Below, in pieces: positions 1-11,655 of a DNA stretch of 64,000 bases. The notes beneath the pieces are model-generated. The model had not been told where the DNA came from. It did not search any database and saw only the letters and a program-made list of their open reading frames with translations. Source of the DNA: Ancistrus triradiatus (Eukaryota; Chordata; Actinopteri; Siluriformes; Loricariidae). Numbering within the stretch: the stretch's first letter is position 1; every line of letters starts with the position of its first letter. A program made the position numbers and the translations under genes. The stretch is taken from contig JAJAGP010000212.1 of NCBI GenBank assembly GCA_025084515.1, positions 206,501 to 270,500 on the forward strand, written 5' to 3'.

Positions 1-59
1 CCAAGCACCACTGTAAGTGATGTAAGCATGTTTAAGGCAGGCTACATTAAGATCTATAC

Positions 60-157
60 AGTGCATAAGCTTATTAAACTGCTCAGTTTACAATACATTC
101 AACTTACGATGGATTTGTCTGAACGTATCAACATGGTAAAACGGGGACTCCCTCTGT
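60..157. mobile_element. Tigger-like MITE, right-end fragment
   Basis: The text around ACTTACGATGGATTTG and the end GGGGACTCCCT resemble the terminal part of the Tigger-like element at 16197-16540, which has TTTACGATGG near one end and a CAGGTAGTCCCC terminus. Only one end is recognisable. No coding capacity. The assignment is by similarity of short motifs and is tentative. Confidence 0.4.
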
Positions 158-890
158 GAGGTTTGGGATGCAGCCTGACTTCTTTCTCTTCCATTTTTTC
201 ACACACACTCTGTAGAAATGCGAAGGCGAGCTAATTAGCAGCATATAAGTAATGCTGTTACTAGGCTAGAGTGCCTTCATTAGACTTCTTGAAACTTAAT
301 AACGCCTCACTTGACTAAACAGGTCTGTTGTAGAAGCTGTTACGATTATATTACTCGTGTGTCCGCAATGCAGTGTGTGTATATGAGGAAGCATTTCCGT
401 TAAAGCTAATTTCAGTTCAAGCTAATCCGAGCTGTAGATACGGCCCTTAAAATTCTACAGATGTGACGCGGTTCCTGAAAAAGCTGGCTGGTAGAGGGGC
501 GAGTTCTCCTGTGGTATCAAAACCGGTCTCATCTATAGCTGTCGAGCTAATTAGATCACACACCTAGCTGCTAGTTTGTTAGCCTGTTGGTGCATGCAGG
601 ATGACAGAGCTGAATGGTGGATATGACCAGGTCCCTTGTGTCATTACCATAAGAAGGCGGCATTAACACCTCTCTTTGTGTTGGTATATGTGATTTTGGC
701 TTTTGTCTCATCCCTCATTGAGGGAAGGCTCCAACAAACCCACGGCGCTTTGTCTGCTCTGGCAAAGGTTAGCATCTGAGACCCAGGGGAATCGGCGCCT
801 CGTTATAACATATGTCAAATACCGAAGACGGATGGTGTGTCGGCCTCGCTCGCCCCGCGCATTTATAGTCCCTGACAGAGACAGGCTTCC
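158..890. other. Unique sequence, no gene recognised
   Basis: No transposon, tRNA-like or coding signal recognised. Open frames here are short and read into CA-rich repeat, so I treat them as chance. Confidence 0.5.
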
Positions 891-945
891 ACACAAACAC
901 ACACACACATATATAAACACGCACACACACACAAACATCCACCCA
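891..945. repeat. CA-rich microsatellite
   Basis: Imperfect CA repeat interrupted by ATATATA and CG steps. Confidence 0.85.
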
Positions 946-1144
946 CAAACCAAATCATTCTTTCATCTCGCAAATCCGACCTGGTCCCTCCCAATCCTCC
1001 TTCCACTTCTCATCTGCGTTAGCGCATCGAGTGCCGGGAGTCTGTGGGCTCCGAGTCGTCTGACTCGCCCACTGAAATTCACACTTTGAAGTCTGAGTCA
1101 CGAGGAGGGGAGAGAGGAAGAGGGAAAAAAAAAAAAAACTCGCC

Positions 1145-1745
1145 GCATCTCCTCTGTTGCATCCATCATTAACTATCCTGATTATTTTATAATGAGCCTA
1201 AATTTTGCACTCTGCCCAAATCGCTCTTTTCATAATATATATATTTATATATATTTTCAGCGGTGAATAAATAAATGGCTCCGCATCAGGGCTCCATCAT
1301 TAGCATACAGAGGACGACGTTTTAAGCCGGCGTAATGAATTCACTCCTGGCAGGTGGAGGCCTCTTATGCTTCGGCAGTATTTAGAATCTAAACGAGCGA
1401 AGGCCGGGGTCGCGCTACATAATGCACGCGGCGCTGAGCCAAGCGTTTAAGGGGGCCGGTGTCCGATATCAAAACCCCCACAACATGTTCGAGGTCATTC
1501 GTCTTTGAGAGACTCGTGGACAAGCCATATGGACAAGCTTCGTCAACGTGCACGCCTAAATATTTATCTAATCAACCATGAGTGGGACATTAATCATGGG
1601 ATTAAGCCGCCGAAAGCCCCGACTACGACTCGACCATAGGAACCGCGCTAGAAGTAGAATGTAAAGGGCTTACGATTAACATTTCCCATTTTCGTTCCTT
1701 TGTAGCGCTCGCAAACCGGTCATAAATCATTATCCAGCCTTTGTT
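1145..1745. promoter_or_regulatory. Candidate conserved non-coding block
   Basis: About 600 bp free of recognisable repeats, of balanced composition, with many ATTA/TAAT cores (for example ATTAATCATGGGATTAAG near 1590), as often found in developmental enhancers. There is no usable open frame. This is inference from composition only; conservation was not tested. Confidence 0.25.
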
Positions 1746-1761
1746 AACACGGGTCATCCAT

Positions 1762-1860
1762 TAATTCATTCATCTTCGGTAAGCACTTCATTAAGGTCAG
1801 GGCCGCCGTGACTACAGGGCTCAGTGAGTCTGGAGTCTATTATAAGGACGTCCCTGAGGT
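1762..1860 (+). repeat. Dispersed CATTCAT-type repeat, fragment
   Basis: Begins TTCATTCATCTTCGGTAAG, then AGGTCAGGGCCGCCGTGAC and GGAGTCTAT. The same landmarks recur at 20757, 22095, 36755 and 54534. This is a well-known interspersed repeat of otophysan fishes whose class I cannot name with certainty. Confidence 0.6.
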
Positions 1861-2043
1861 CATTACGGCTTAAGATAAACACTTATTTCTAGATCTGATT
1901 TTCTGACTTGTACCCGCTAATATAAGGGATGAAAATGTAAATTAATTTTTGCAGGATCTCAGTTTTGCTCATTACAAAAATCTATATCATTTAATAAAAG
2001 TGTCTGGTTTCACCCAGAGGAGAATGGGCCCACTATTTGACTC

Positions 2044-2582
2044 TCACTTAATAATCCAATCATAGTCAGATTTGTGCAGTTATCCAATTATTCAAGTGGT
2101 CATGTGTACAACATACTCCGATCTAGAAATAAGATTAGGAAACCCAATAAAGAGAGAGGGATTTTACCTCGGTAACTGGATTGCTCATAGCATATAAACC
2201 CATTCTACAAGTTTTTTCAAGTCGAGAGTGTAACACAGTCGCCAGGTCCGCTCACTCTTAGAGACTTTTCCATCTTTGAAACTAGTTTCCATAGACCTGG
2301 TTGGATTTCAACTGGTTGGATCTGGCAACCCCGGAATTAAATGTAGCATTGAACGGCTATCGACTCACTATATTTCATTATATGCTTGAGAAAATGAAGA
2401 ATTTGATTATTAAATATTAAAGTTTTTGCCACATCTTTTAATGAGATCATTGCCTGAGTCATGGAATCCCGGAGGTTTTCCATTAACTGATTACGCAAGT
2501 GCATATCAACGCGATCGGATTACTGACAAAATCGGGTTTCTGCAGTTATCGCATTATTAAGTGCATGTAAATGCACTTACAC
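2044..2582. mobile_element. Palindromic non-autonomous DNA element, copy 1
   Basis: The left end CACTTAATAATCCAATCA and the right end CGCATTATTAAGTGCATG are inverted relatives. Between them lies a small core (2237-2340) bounded by inverted GCCAGGTCC / GGATCTGGCAACC. Copies with the same ends and core occur at 4705-5712 and 25430-25825, and the core recurs at 13290 and 27182. No coding capacity; class unassigned. The end-to-end extent is inferred. Confidence 0.5.
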
Positions 2583-2888
2583 TTTTAGCGTAATTAACTG
2601 TGTCCGAAGTTCTGTGAAACAGACGTTGACCGGAATGGACGCTGACTGGACATTACCGTAGCCACACAGTCTTTTCACACTTCTGTACTGTTATGACCCT
2701 GTCTAGGGGAAAACTGTAACACTGAAGATGGTATGGTATGATGGACCTGATACATTGTTTGATGGAAGACGAAAACGCATTGATAGGCAGTAATACGAAC
2801 AACACGAAAGATCAGCCAGATGAAACAGAGACTCGACGATGAATGTGAACCAGTTTATACAGTTATAGGTTAGAGAGAGAATACACAG

Positions 2889-2920
2889 GTGGGGGGGGGT
2901 GGGGGGGTGGGGGGGGGGGC
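2889..2920 (+). repeat. G-tract, G-quadruplex candidate
   Basis: Nearly uninterrupted runs of 7-11 G separated by single T. It satisfies the simple four-run G-quadruplex pattern on the plus strand. Confidence 0.8.
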
Positions 2921-3269
2921 AAACAAAGCAGTACTACTCACAATAGGACAGGCACATACACTTACGAACGCCATTTACAGCTACAAATACGTAGCTACAA
3001 ACACAAAAAAGTATCTCAACACATCAACCAAGTTAAAACAGTCTCTAGTCCAAATGTGAGCAAGCGAGCATATGGCTCTTTAACTCCCGCCTCTGCTCGT
3101 GGATTCACATCGTTGATAGGCTGTTTAGGTGACCAGCAGTTAAAAGACAGATTTTAATTTTATATGTTTTTTAAGACCTTGTCGATGAAGCGAACGAACG
3201 ATGATCGGACGGCTGTTAAATGGCGCGTATCTGCATTTTATTTTTTTAGACACACACAAGATCCACCCA
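2921..3269. other. Unique sequence, no gene recognised
   Basis: No coding or repeat signal recognised. Confidence 0.45.
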
Positions 3270-3465
3270 AGGAGGTTAGGTCCCTTTTTGAGTCTTGATC
3301 CTCCCAAGGTTTCTTCCTCATAACGCTTGCTCTAGGCTTGCTCAATTTGGGATTGGCTGTAGATATTAGAAGATAATCTAGAATTGTGAAGTTGCTTTGA
3401 GACAATGCTCCATTGTAAAAAGCGCTATAGAAATAAATCTGACTTGACTTGACTTGACTAAATGA
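3270..3465 (+). mobile_element. Retroposon 3' end (teleost LINE/SINE type)
   Basis: Contains the landmarks CCAAGGTTTCTTCCTCATA, GCTTTGAGACAATG and AAAGCGCTATAGAAATAAAT, ending in repeated TGACT units, as in widespread teleost retroposon 3' termini. Related pieces lie at 17130 (minus), 21000-21850 (plus) and 51545 (minus). The 87-aa minus-strand frame across it is not a gene. Confidence 0.65.
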
Positions 3466-4566
3466 ACAATTCATAACAGGTGTGCCCAAACTTGTACACA
3501 AGACTGTATGAATACTGTGATAGGGAGGAGTTCATTTGCAGGAAAAAAACTAAAGTAATCGCATCAAAGGAGATAACACTAAAATAACACTAATAACTCA
3601 GTGTTAAGGATCTGAATTTGCATTCATTCAATTCACTAAGCTGTAAGGTTCAAAGTCTTATTACTTTGCCTCACAAAGTCACCTCCTTAGCCATGTCTGT
3701 CCAACTCCTTCACTTCGTGAACACTTCTGGATTCTCACCAGTTGGCTTTCTGTACAGCGCTGATTTCTGAAACGCTTTCTCCGAGACCGGAAATCCCCCC
3801 AATCATCACGCTTTCAGAGCGTTTAACACACCGTTCAGATGGAAAACCTCAGGTGTGTCAGGACTTTTGGGAAACGTGCGTCGGGGTGACCGCAGAGTAC
3901 GCTGGATTTGGTTTATTTATCCACTGATAATACAGTCGTTACAGCTTTCAACATGTTATTATTGCTCTTCTTTTTCTCCTTTACGCTTGGTTGGGCGTCT
4001 TGAAAGATTGAAAACGCAACGCAGACGCAGGTCAACGGAAAGCAGCTCCATTAGACACTGCTGGGCCATTAGCAAAATGAACGAGCTCCTACCATATTCA
4101 TATTTCTCTTAGCACTAATTTGACAAGCACGCCTAAAATTAAGGCCGAAGACCCCAATCTTTCGAGGAAACCATACATCTAAGTTTCTGTCTTTCTTTTT
4201 GAAAATACTGGAGAAATTCAGTAATTGGCATCAACACACACACACACACAGCACTGCAGGAAATTCTCCGTTGTACCGGATGATGCCCCGGTAGAGGGCG
4301 AACGGGACGAGGGTGGGCACAGCGTGAAGGTTTGCACCTCGTAAAGACGCTTCCCCCTACTGAGCAACACACCCACTTTATGTCTGCAAGATTAAGCACA
4401 AGAGTCAAAGCATTATCCTCCACCTTCCATGTGCAGACCGCAGACTGGATACTTCAAATAAAAGGATTAGCCAATTAGCTTTAAGAAGCTTCGCCAGTTG
4501 CTCATGGACGCGGCGTGCTAATGTAATCAATATGTAAGAACACGTTATCAATAGCTACGAACCAAT
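3466..4566. other. Unique sequence, no gene recognised
   Basis: A short CA repeat lies at 4232-4250. Open frames of 61-94 aa occur on both strands but show no domain and no consistent splice context. Confidence 0.45.
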
Positions 4567-4672
4567 TACAGCATTTACTACACAGCCTTATCCAAAGCCA
4601 CTTACGACTAATAGAATCTTACAAGGAATGGTAGGTTAAGTGTCTGGCTCAAGAGCCCAACAGTGACAGCTT
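4567..4672 (-). mobile_element. tRNA-derived SINE fragment
   Basis: Read on the minus strand it ends in the teleost SINE tail: the plus strand shows CAGCATTTACTACACAGCC, CTTATCCAAAGCCACTTAC, then GGCTCAAGAGCCCAACAGTG. The tRNA-like head is missing. Confidence 0.6.
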
Positions 4673-4704
4673 GAATATTTTTTATTATTATTATAATTTT
4701 ATCA

Positions 4705-5712
4705 TCTATGCACTTAATAATCCAATAACTGCAGAAAATCAGATTACATGATGTAATCCTCGAACTTTAATATTAAATAATCAAATTGTTAATTTCCCCG
4801 ACCACACGCTCAGGTTCAGGGTCTCCTCAAATGTGTTCGGCAGCCATTTCGCGGATCAACTCCAGGGTTGCCAGATCCCGCAAGAGAAACAAGAACCAGG
4901 TCTATGGAAACGAGCCCAAAAGAAGGAAAGTCTATTAGAATAAGTGGCCATGGCATTCATTGGGTTTTGTTTGAATGCAGTTGAAAACAGAGTAAAGGTT
5001 TTTCACACAGAGTACGATTATTACGGACAAAAAAAATCCCACGTCAGGTTTTGAAAAATGACACACGTATGTTAACGCCAGCCTTCATGGGCTGCGACGC
5101 TGCATTAAAAGTTTGAATCAGAACCTATTCTAATTTCTGCGTTGTTGGGACACGTTCAAAATCAAGCTGACCAATCAGAGCTCAGTTGTCAGGCGGAACA
5201 GCTAGACGGAAGAGCTTAAATATGACAGGCTGACTATAAAAACATGGCTATTAAAGAAAAGATCTGGTGGAATATAACTGAAACGATGGGGAATGATGGT
5301 GATAAACCTCACAGGCACTGTATGGAAGGGTTTTCTTGTTTATCTAAGTGCATTCAAATCCATTCATGCCCACAAACAACCCAAACTCTAGCTACCTGCA
5401 CTAATAAAAAGACAACATTATGAGAAGGGAAATTAAAGAAAGCAAAAGCAGACAGGGAGTTTTTAGAGTGTTTAGACAAAAGAAACACATTTTCTTGCGT
5501 AAAACTCGTACTCGTGTGAAAAGGACTTAAGAGTATACATGATCTGAGAAATCCAACTACTGAGTTAAAAACCAGCAGTCTTTATCAGATGTCTTAATCT
5601 GACTTCTAGACCTTAATCCAAACTGAAAAATCAGAGTACGCGGTTTATGTGACCACTTAAATAATCAGATAACCGACGAAATCCGACCGGATTATTAAGT
5701 GCACGTAAGCGC
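4705..5712. mobile_element. Palindromic non-autonomous DNA element, copy 2
   Basis: The left end CACTTAATAATCCAATAACT is inverted relative to the right end GGATTATTAAGTGCACGTAA. The core CAGGGTTGCCAGATCC starts near 4863. Longer than copy 1, probably by added sequence. No coding capacity. Confidence 0.5.
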
Positions 5713-5996
5713 ACTCAGTGTCAGTTTGTTTGAATCAGTTATTTTGCTCAACTTGGCTGCATGCCAAACTCGCAATAGCGTGCTACTCAGTACCAACACC
5801 GCTGGTAACGCGATAATTCTGGACACTATTTTGTACGGTTGCATGCGGTTCAGGACATTCCTTGGCAGTTTTTGTTTACTTTAGCTCATTCAGTCACTCT
5901 CGATTAAAGATTAGCTAAACACTATACAAAATAACAGGTTTGGTTACTGTTACATAAGATGTGAGAATATCATGATGCAATTCAAGACATGACCTT
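5713..5996. other. Unique sequence, no gene recognised
   Basis: Nothing recognised between the palindromic element and the Tc1 element. Confidence 0.4.
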
Positions 5997-7094
5997 CCAA
6001 AAAAAGTTGGGCCAGGGTCAATTTAGGGGTGGTAATGAGGTTAAAAAAAAGCTAAATAATGATGTGATGTCAAACAGGTGATTATAATCAGGATTTGGTC
6101 CAAAAGCAGTATCCATGAAAGGCTGGGTCTTTGAGGAGTAAAAATGGGCAGAGGATCTCCAACTTATCAACAAATGCATGAGAAAATAATGTTCCTCAAA
6201 GAAAGATTGGAAGGGATTTACATGTCTCCCTCTACAGTGCATCATATCATTAAACAATTCAAGGAATCTGGAGGAATTTTAATATGTAAAGACAAAGAGT
6301 GCAAGCTTACACTGAAGAGGGGAGATCTCCGATCCCTCAGATGACACTGTATCAAGAACCATCATTCATCAGTAGCTGATAGAACCACATGGCCAAGGGA
6401 TTACTTTATCAAACCTTTATCACGCACTACAATACAGTTACATTCACAAATGCCACTTAAAAGTTACTGTGCAAAAAAGAAGCCTTATGATAACCATGTC
6501 CTGAAGCGGCGTCAACTTCTCTGGGCTTGGAGGTATCTGGGATGGACCATCACACAGTGGAAACGTGTATTGTGGTCAGACCAATCAGATCTTTTTTTGG
6601 AAGAAATGGATGCCATGTGCTCCAGACCAAAGACGAAAATGGACCATTCAGACTTATCAGGAACATGTCCAAAAGCCAGGCTCTGGGGTTGGGTCAGGGC
6701 CCTTGGTAAAGGTCATTTACACTTCTGCAATAGCAGCATTAATGCAGAAAAGTACATTAAGATTGTAGAGTAACATTAATGCCTTCAAAACGGCATCTTT
6801 TCCAGGGAAGTCCATGCATTTTTCAACAAGACAATGCAAAAAAAGTTAAGACTGAAATATGTCAATCCCTTCCAATATTTCTTTGAGGAGCATTGTTTTT
6901 AAACATTTCAATCGTTTCATCACATATTTGTTGACAAACTGTAGGTCCTCTGCACACCTTTGGTCATCATAGACTCAGCCTTTCATGGATACTGCTAATG
7001 ATACCAAATCATGGTTATTATCAAATGTTTGAAATCACATAACTATATTTTTACCTCATTACTAGCCCTAAATTACCCCGTCCCAACATTTTGG
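5997..7094 (+). mobile_element. Tc1-like transposon with fold-back arms
   Basis: Arms beginning CCAAAAAAAGTTGGG on the left and ending CCCAACATTTTGG on the right are inverted repeats. The match runs inward through AATTTAGGG, GTAATGAGGT, GCAGTATCCATGAAAGGCTG, GCAGAGGA and CTCAAAGAAA, so about 220 bp pair (5997-6220 with 6865-7094). Normal Tc1 elements have distinct 5' and 3' internal regions. Here the 3' part of the transposase region is missing and an inverted copy of the 5' region sits in its place. Tail-like sequence may continue to about 7280. Confidence 0.8.
6144..6775 (+). pseudogene. Tc1-like transposase remnant
   Basis: The start at 6144 opens with MGRGSP and is followed by a helix-turn-helix segment (SPSTVHHIIKQFKESG, around residues 34-49), the DNA-binding half of a Tc1 transposase. 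A stop at 6345 breaks the frame. The same frame reopens from 6450 and carries WKRVLWSDQSDLF, whose Asp at 6579-6581 corresponds to the first catalytic Asp of the DDE triad. It stops at 6772. The next catalytic region is only hinted at by AACAAGACAATGC near 6825. The third acidic residue and the C-terminus are gone, replaced by the inverted arm. In intact relatives the protein cuts and rejoins element ends at TA sites in the nucleus. This copy cannot encode an active enzyme. Confidence 0.8.
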
Positions 7095-7279
7095 AATGTG
7101 TTTCAGACATAAAATGCAAGAATGGTGCTTATTGACATAGTAAATAAAGTTGACCAGACAAAAAAAATGAATTATCTCAGGTTCATACTGTCTTCAGTTA
7201 AAAAAAGTCAAAGTAAATGTAAGGAACACTGTATTTGTTTTTAATTAGCATTTTCCATACTGACCCAACTTTTTCTGAT

Positions 7280-9672
7280 TACTAATATTTTCTCTTTAAA
7301 ATCAGACCTTTTGCATATAAGCTCTCTTTGCGATTGCCTTCAGGATATCAAGACCTGAATGGCTAGTCACATTTTACAGTTAAATAAAACCAACAATGAC
7401 ATCTTTCTTCCTGGTCCAACTAAGTCAACTGCAAAGCTACTCCAAAAACCAGGTCATTGTTCTCATTCCAGGTCCAAACCCCAAGGGATTAATGCTTTCA
7501 TTTCACACGTAGATTATGACACTTTGTCTGCTTGGGTAAAGTAAGGTCTCAGTTCACTGGTTCCATGTTTATTTAAGGTTCTTTTGTACGTTTCTTAAGC
7601 CATACATGTGCCGGTCCAGGGTTATATTGCTGACCTGCTCTCCTTCACTTTGGTCTTAGGTCTACTGGGTCCTCTGACCAATTATTGCTGGCAGTTCCAT
7701 GGTTCCAGTCTGGTAGTTCCCAAACTGGTATTGCTGGCAGTTCCAAAACAGTCTTGTCTTTGGTCTCCCTAGTCTACTTCTATGGTGATGGCGAGGCTTT
7801 TGTTTATGATGTTTTTTTTATCCTTGCTACTTATTAACCCAGATTTATTTCAATGGTTTAAAATGACCTGTGCAGACTTGCTCTAAAGCAGCTTGTCAAG
7901 CTGTGAGAAAAGTCAAACATGATGAAAGCAATCAGATGGGAAAGAGTGACAGCGAGCGTTTCTTAGCATGAAATATGGGTCTGTTTGTGACAGGAGTCTG
8001 AATGAATGCAGGGCTCCTTACAAAGCCCTTAGTCGCCTCTCTCAAGCCGGGGAGGTGGCCAGTGCAAGAATAGCCGAGAAGAAGGGAGTCCCGGTTTCTA
8101 AGGCAGAGAGGACTTGAATAAATGCGAAAGGGGGGAAAACGGGGTAGAAAAAGAATGGGTCAGAGGAGAAAGAAAGGGGTGGGTGGCTCACTGAGGAAGA
8201 TTGACAGCTGGTGAGTATCGCTTGACCTCAGAGGGTCCGGCCCTGAGCATTCTCCACTGGCTTAAATAAGAAGAAAACATAAAGAACTGGAATGTTAATT
8301 TATTTTCAATTGTCGCCGCTTGGAAGAGAGAAAATAACAAATGCGTACGTACGCGCATCCCAATGAGGCTGGAACGGAACGAACCGCTGGAACAACGTGC
8401 CAGCTTGGACGCGCCTCAGGAAGGTTTTTTTCCACCGCAAATTCCAATTCCAGTGTTTAAAAAAACTGCCAAACGAACGTGCCCCACTCCCAGACGGCAC
8501 AACCGATATGACTGCCGCACAGCATCTTAACCAGCGCTCCAAGAGCAGACTCGTTTCAGGTTGGGAGATTTCGCTGGCAAGAAGAGCCTGCGCTGTCAGT
8601 GAAGAGCAAGGGGCTGATTATCTATAACACAAAAGAACCAAGGGAGGTGGGGCAGATGTGAGGCAGAGTCGCCTTGGATACACCCAACATTCCCACTGGG
8701 GATCCTCGAAAGGCAACTTTGACGGTTCCTGACAAGTCTGGGGCAGATGTTTCCCCCCTCAAGGATTCAACAAGAGTTTTCGCTGCCAATGCTGCACAGA
8801 CAGCCCCACACAAGCCCAACACCCCCTCCCCACACACACACACTCCCTCCCCCAAAACCTGTTATGGATATAACACCAGTGGTCCACAAATCCTGCATCG
8901 ACCCGCGCCGTTTGATGGCGTTAGAGGATCTGGACTACCTGAAAGAACGCGAGTGTGAGAGTAACGTTTGGACTTAATTGGCACCATTCCTCTCCTGAAA
9001 GGCTGATTAAACAGCAATCAAGCACGGCATCAGCCAATTTGCGAGACCCCGATCGCCGGCTGAACTGTAGCCGTCGGATTTGTTATCACCTACGTCTCAT
9101 TATTACCTGTTAACATTGCTTACCCTAGCGACAGAGGACGATCAGCGTTACTCGGCGAGGTCGGCCTCTTCCGCGTCTCTCTCGCACACAGCTAATTTCT
9201 AAAGGTTACCGGATCTTAATGAGGGTTTAATGAATTCCGTGCAATAATCGCAGCATTTGCCGAGAACGGGCCAAAATGGAAATGATTTAAATGTCACATT
9301 CATTTACAGACGAAGATGCTCTTCTCAGCCTGATTCTGTAGCGCGGCTCGAGGCTCGACGTCGAGGGTTTGATCAGCGAAGGCGCGCCGAGAGGTGCCAT
9401 CGTTCAGGAGTACCCATAAACACCGTGAATCTCCAAGACACAATGCATTCCTAAAAACCCAACACCCAGGATGGCAGCGCTATTACACTAATCAAACACT
9501 TCTCTGTTTCCTTTCATCAGTTTGAAATGGAAAAGTCGTCGAAACAGATCCAGGCATCAGCCATATCAATGACACGTCTTGTTAGAAGGGTGTTTTCACG
9601 TATAGTTGGTTTTAAATGAATCAAACTCAGTTCTTTGGACCGTTTCACCATCTGAAGTGGACCGTGGAGTTA
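7280..9672. other. Unique sequence, no gene recognised
   Basis: ATTGCTGGCAGTTCCA occurs twice (about 7686 and 7731) within a short Gly/Gln-like local repeat. 8960-9250 is repeat-free and rich in ATTA cores (TTAATTGG, GATTAAAC, CAATCAAG), a weak enhancer candidate. Open frames at 8397-8977 overlap on several frames without domain similarity and include CA repeat. Confidence 0.4.
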
Positions 9673-10470
9673 GTGTTGGGTGATATGACCGCCAATCAAT
9701 ATCACGATCGATTGAACACTTTACCTCGTTTAGGATTAATGAACGATTAAAATCTAAACCCATTATCTCGCAACGTCTATTTCATGGCTATTTTTGGAGA
9801 CAGGCCAAATAACACACAAAAATACAGTTTTTATGGTTATTCTGACTACTGCGCATGCGCATCCCGCCACTACAATGGGGCCAAGATTTGCTGCCTCCCT
9901 CTCCGACACATTTAGTAATATGCCGATTGTTTTTCTCTAATGTTTTTTCTTCTGTACTACAATCACCATGTTGGCCTTTACAAGCTGTCCCAGTCATATT
10001 TCAACCAGTGACCAGGGGCTGTACATCATCCGGCATTGCAAGTTTAAAATAGGATTAAAGGGCCTCCTAGCGACGATTTGAAACTTGCCATCTTAGCTAG
10101 GTAGAAGTTATTGCTGGTAAAACATTTGTCATATTTTAAGCTTCGCGAGTGGCGAGGTTGGCAGCTTTTCGAGGTAAAGTGCATAGAAGGAAATCCGCCC
10201 TGCCATCACAGGTGGTGAGAGATTCGGTTGGCAAGATAACAAGGTAAGACTGTATTTTGTTTTTGGGGTTTTTGTTGTCATTGTTATTTTTTGCCCTCAT
10301 AGTTCACTGACAAGGTTTGTACTGTAAATCAAGTGGACCACAAAACAAACCCACAAACAAATGAACTGAACTGAGACCACCATCTGGTAAAACTATGATA
10401 TCACAATAATTAAAGACATTTTCACGATAAACGATATTTATCATGATACATGTGATCGTCGACAAACTAC
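9673..10470. mobile_element. hAT-like non-autonomous element, degenerate
   Basis: The left side reads GTGTTGGGTGATATGACCG with AATATCACGATCGATT. The right side reads ATATCACAATAATT then GATAAACGATATTTATCATG. GGGTGATATG... ends with ATATCG-type inner sequence are typical of a teleost hAT-derived repeat; a comparable end lies at 37560-37700. No transposase frame is recognisable. Confidence 0.45.
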
Positions 10471-10843
10471 ATGAGACAGATTCTTGCAAAATACTACTCA
10501 AATATTATCCCATATTTAGTCATCTATATTCGAAATGTGCTGCACTTCATCCAGTTAAACAGGACTAATTACATTTCTCATTTTTTAGTGTAATACTGTC
10601 ATTCCTCTTCTGGTAAAACTCGACTCTGAATCAATTCTACAAACAATGAGTCCAGCAGATCTACAAACATGATTTAGCTCATTAGTCTGATCATCCCACA
10701 ACCGTCACCATCAGCATTGAAACTAGCCAGCTGTGGCTAACAAATGGCTGCTAATCGTACAATGGTACTCAGGCTGGCTCTTGGAAGTGTTTCTGTTTTG
10801 GTACGAGAATGTCGTTAAGGTATTTTAAACAATTACATCACAT

Positions 10844-11655
10844 GCAGCACTGTGCAAAAGTCTTAGGCCACTATTAGATGTGATGTTTCTACAGTGGTAT
10901 AATGAACGTATATTTATTAGAACACAACCAGAAAATAACATCCGTATGCAGTATTAAAAACAGTGTTTAAAGGCTACAGTGGCAAGTATTTACCATGACC
11001 TCCCCTTATACTTGAGCAATAGCAGCTTCAGCGGGATGCCAAGTTGATGCTTCAACAGTCCGAAGAAGCTTGATCAGGAATGGTCTGTTTGGAAGGGTAG
11101 CAGCCAAGAGGCCACCTTTTCTTTTTTAGGAGGTCACATTAAATACTAATTTTTGAATGAAGAAACCATCTTTCCTGAAAATTGTGAGTTTTTGTATTTT
11201 GTATACATATTTTCAGTTTGTTTCTTAATTATAGAGGCATGATTATACCAAAAAATTAGTGACCTGTGACCTAATAGGATGTAATACCTCCACATTTTTT
11301 GAATTTCCTATAGAATTTCCTGTGATTTCTGACACTGGTAAACCCGTATGATCATATGCTTCAATACAATGAAAATTTGGCACGCCCAAATGCAATCATT
11401 CCTTTTTGCCATTCATTAACACCTTCTTTTTCCACACAACGAACGAGACACACTCTGCACTGTACCATCTCTTCTCGACCTATGCAGGTATCTATAGCCC
11501 GATCATCCTCGTGCATTGTCATCTGCAGGAACCTCAAGTTACTACCACCTTAAACACGCAAGGTGACTCATTTTTTAGCCAGGGAGCTTATATGGTTATT
11601 ATACCATAGCTAAAACAACAAATCTAATGGTGGCCTAAGACTTTTGCACAGTACT
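10844..11655 (+). mobile_element. Tc1-like transposon, lineage B, copy 1 (deleted)
   Basis: Inverted ends: ACTGTGCAAAAGTCTTAGGC on the left and CCTAAGACTTTTGCACAGT on the right. Inside, plus-strand text at about 11030-11125 (GGGATGCCAAGTTGATGCTT, AAGCTTGATCAGGAATGG, GGGTAGCAGCCAAGAGGCC) corresponds to the linker region just before the catalytic domain of Tc1 transposases. The same text occurs inverted in the copy at 62540-63074. The catalytic part is deleted, so the element is dead. Confidence 0.8.

Noticed and set aside
8622..8977. Overlapping frames of 76-94 aa as a gene
   Set aside because: Proline/threonine-rich text from a CA-rich stretch, open on both strands, with no family match.
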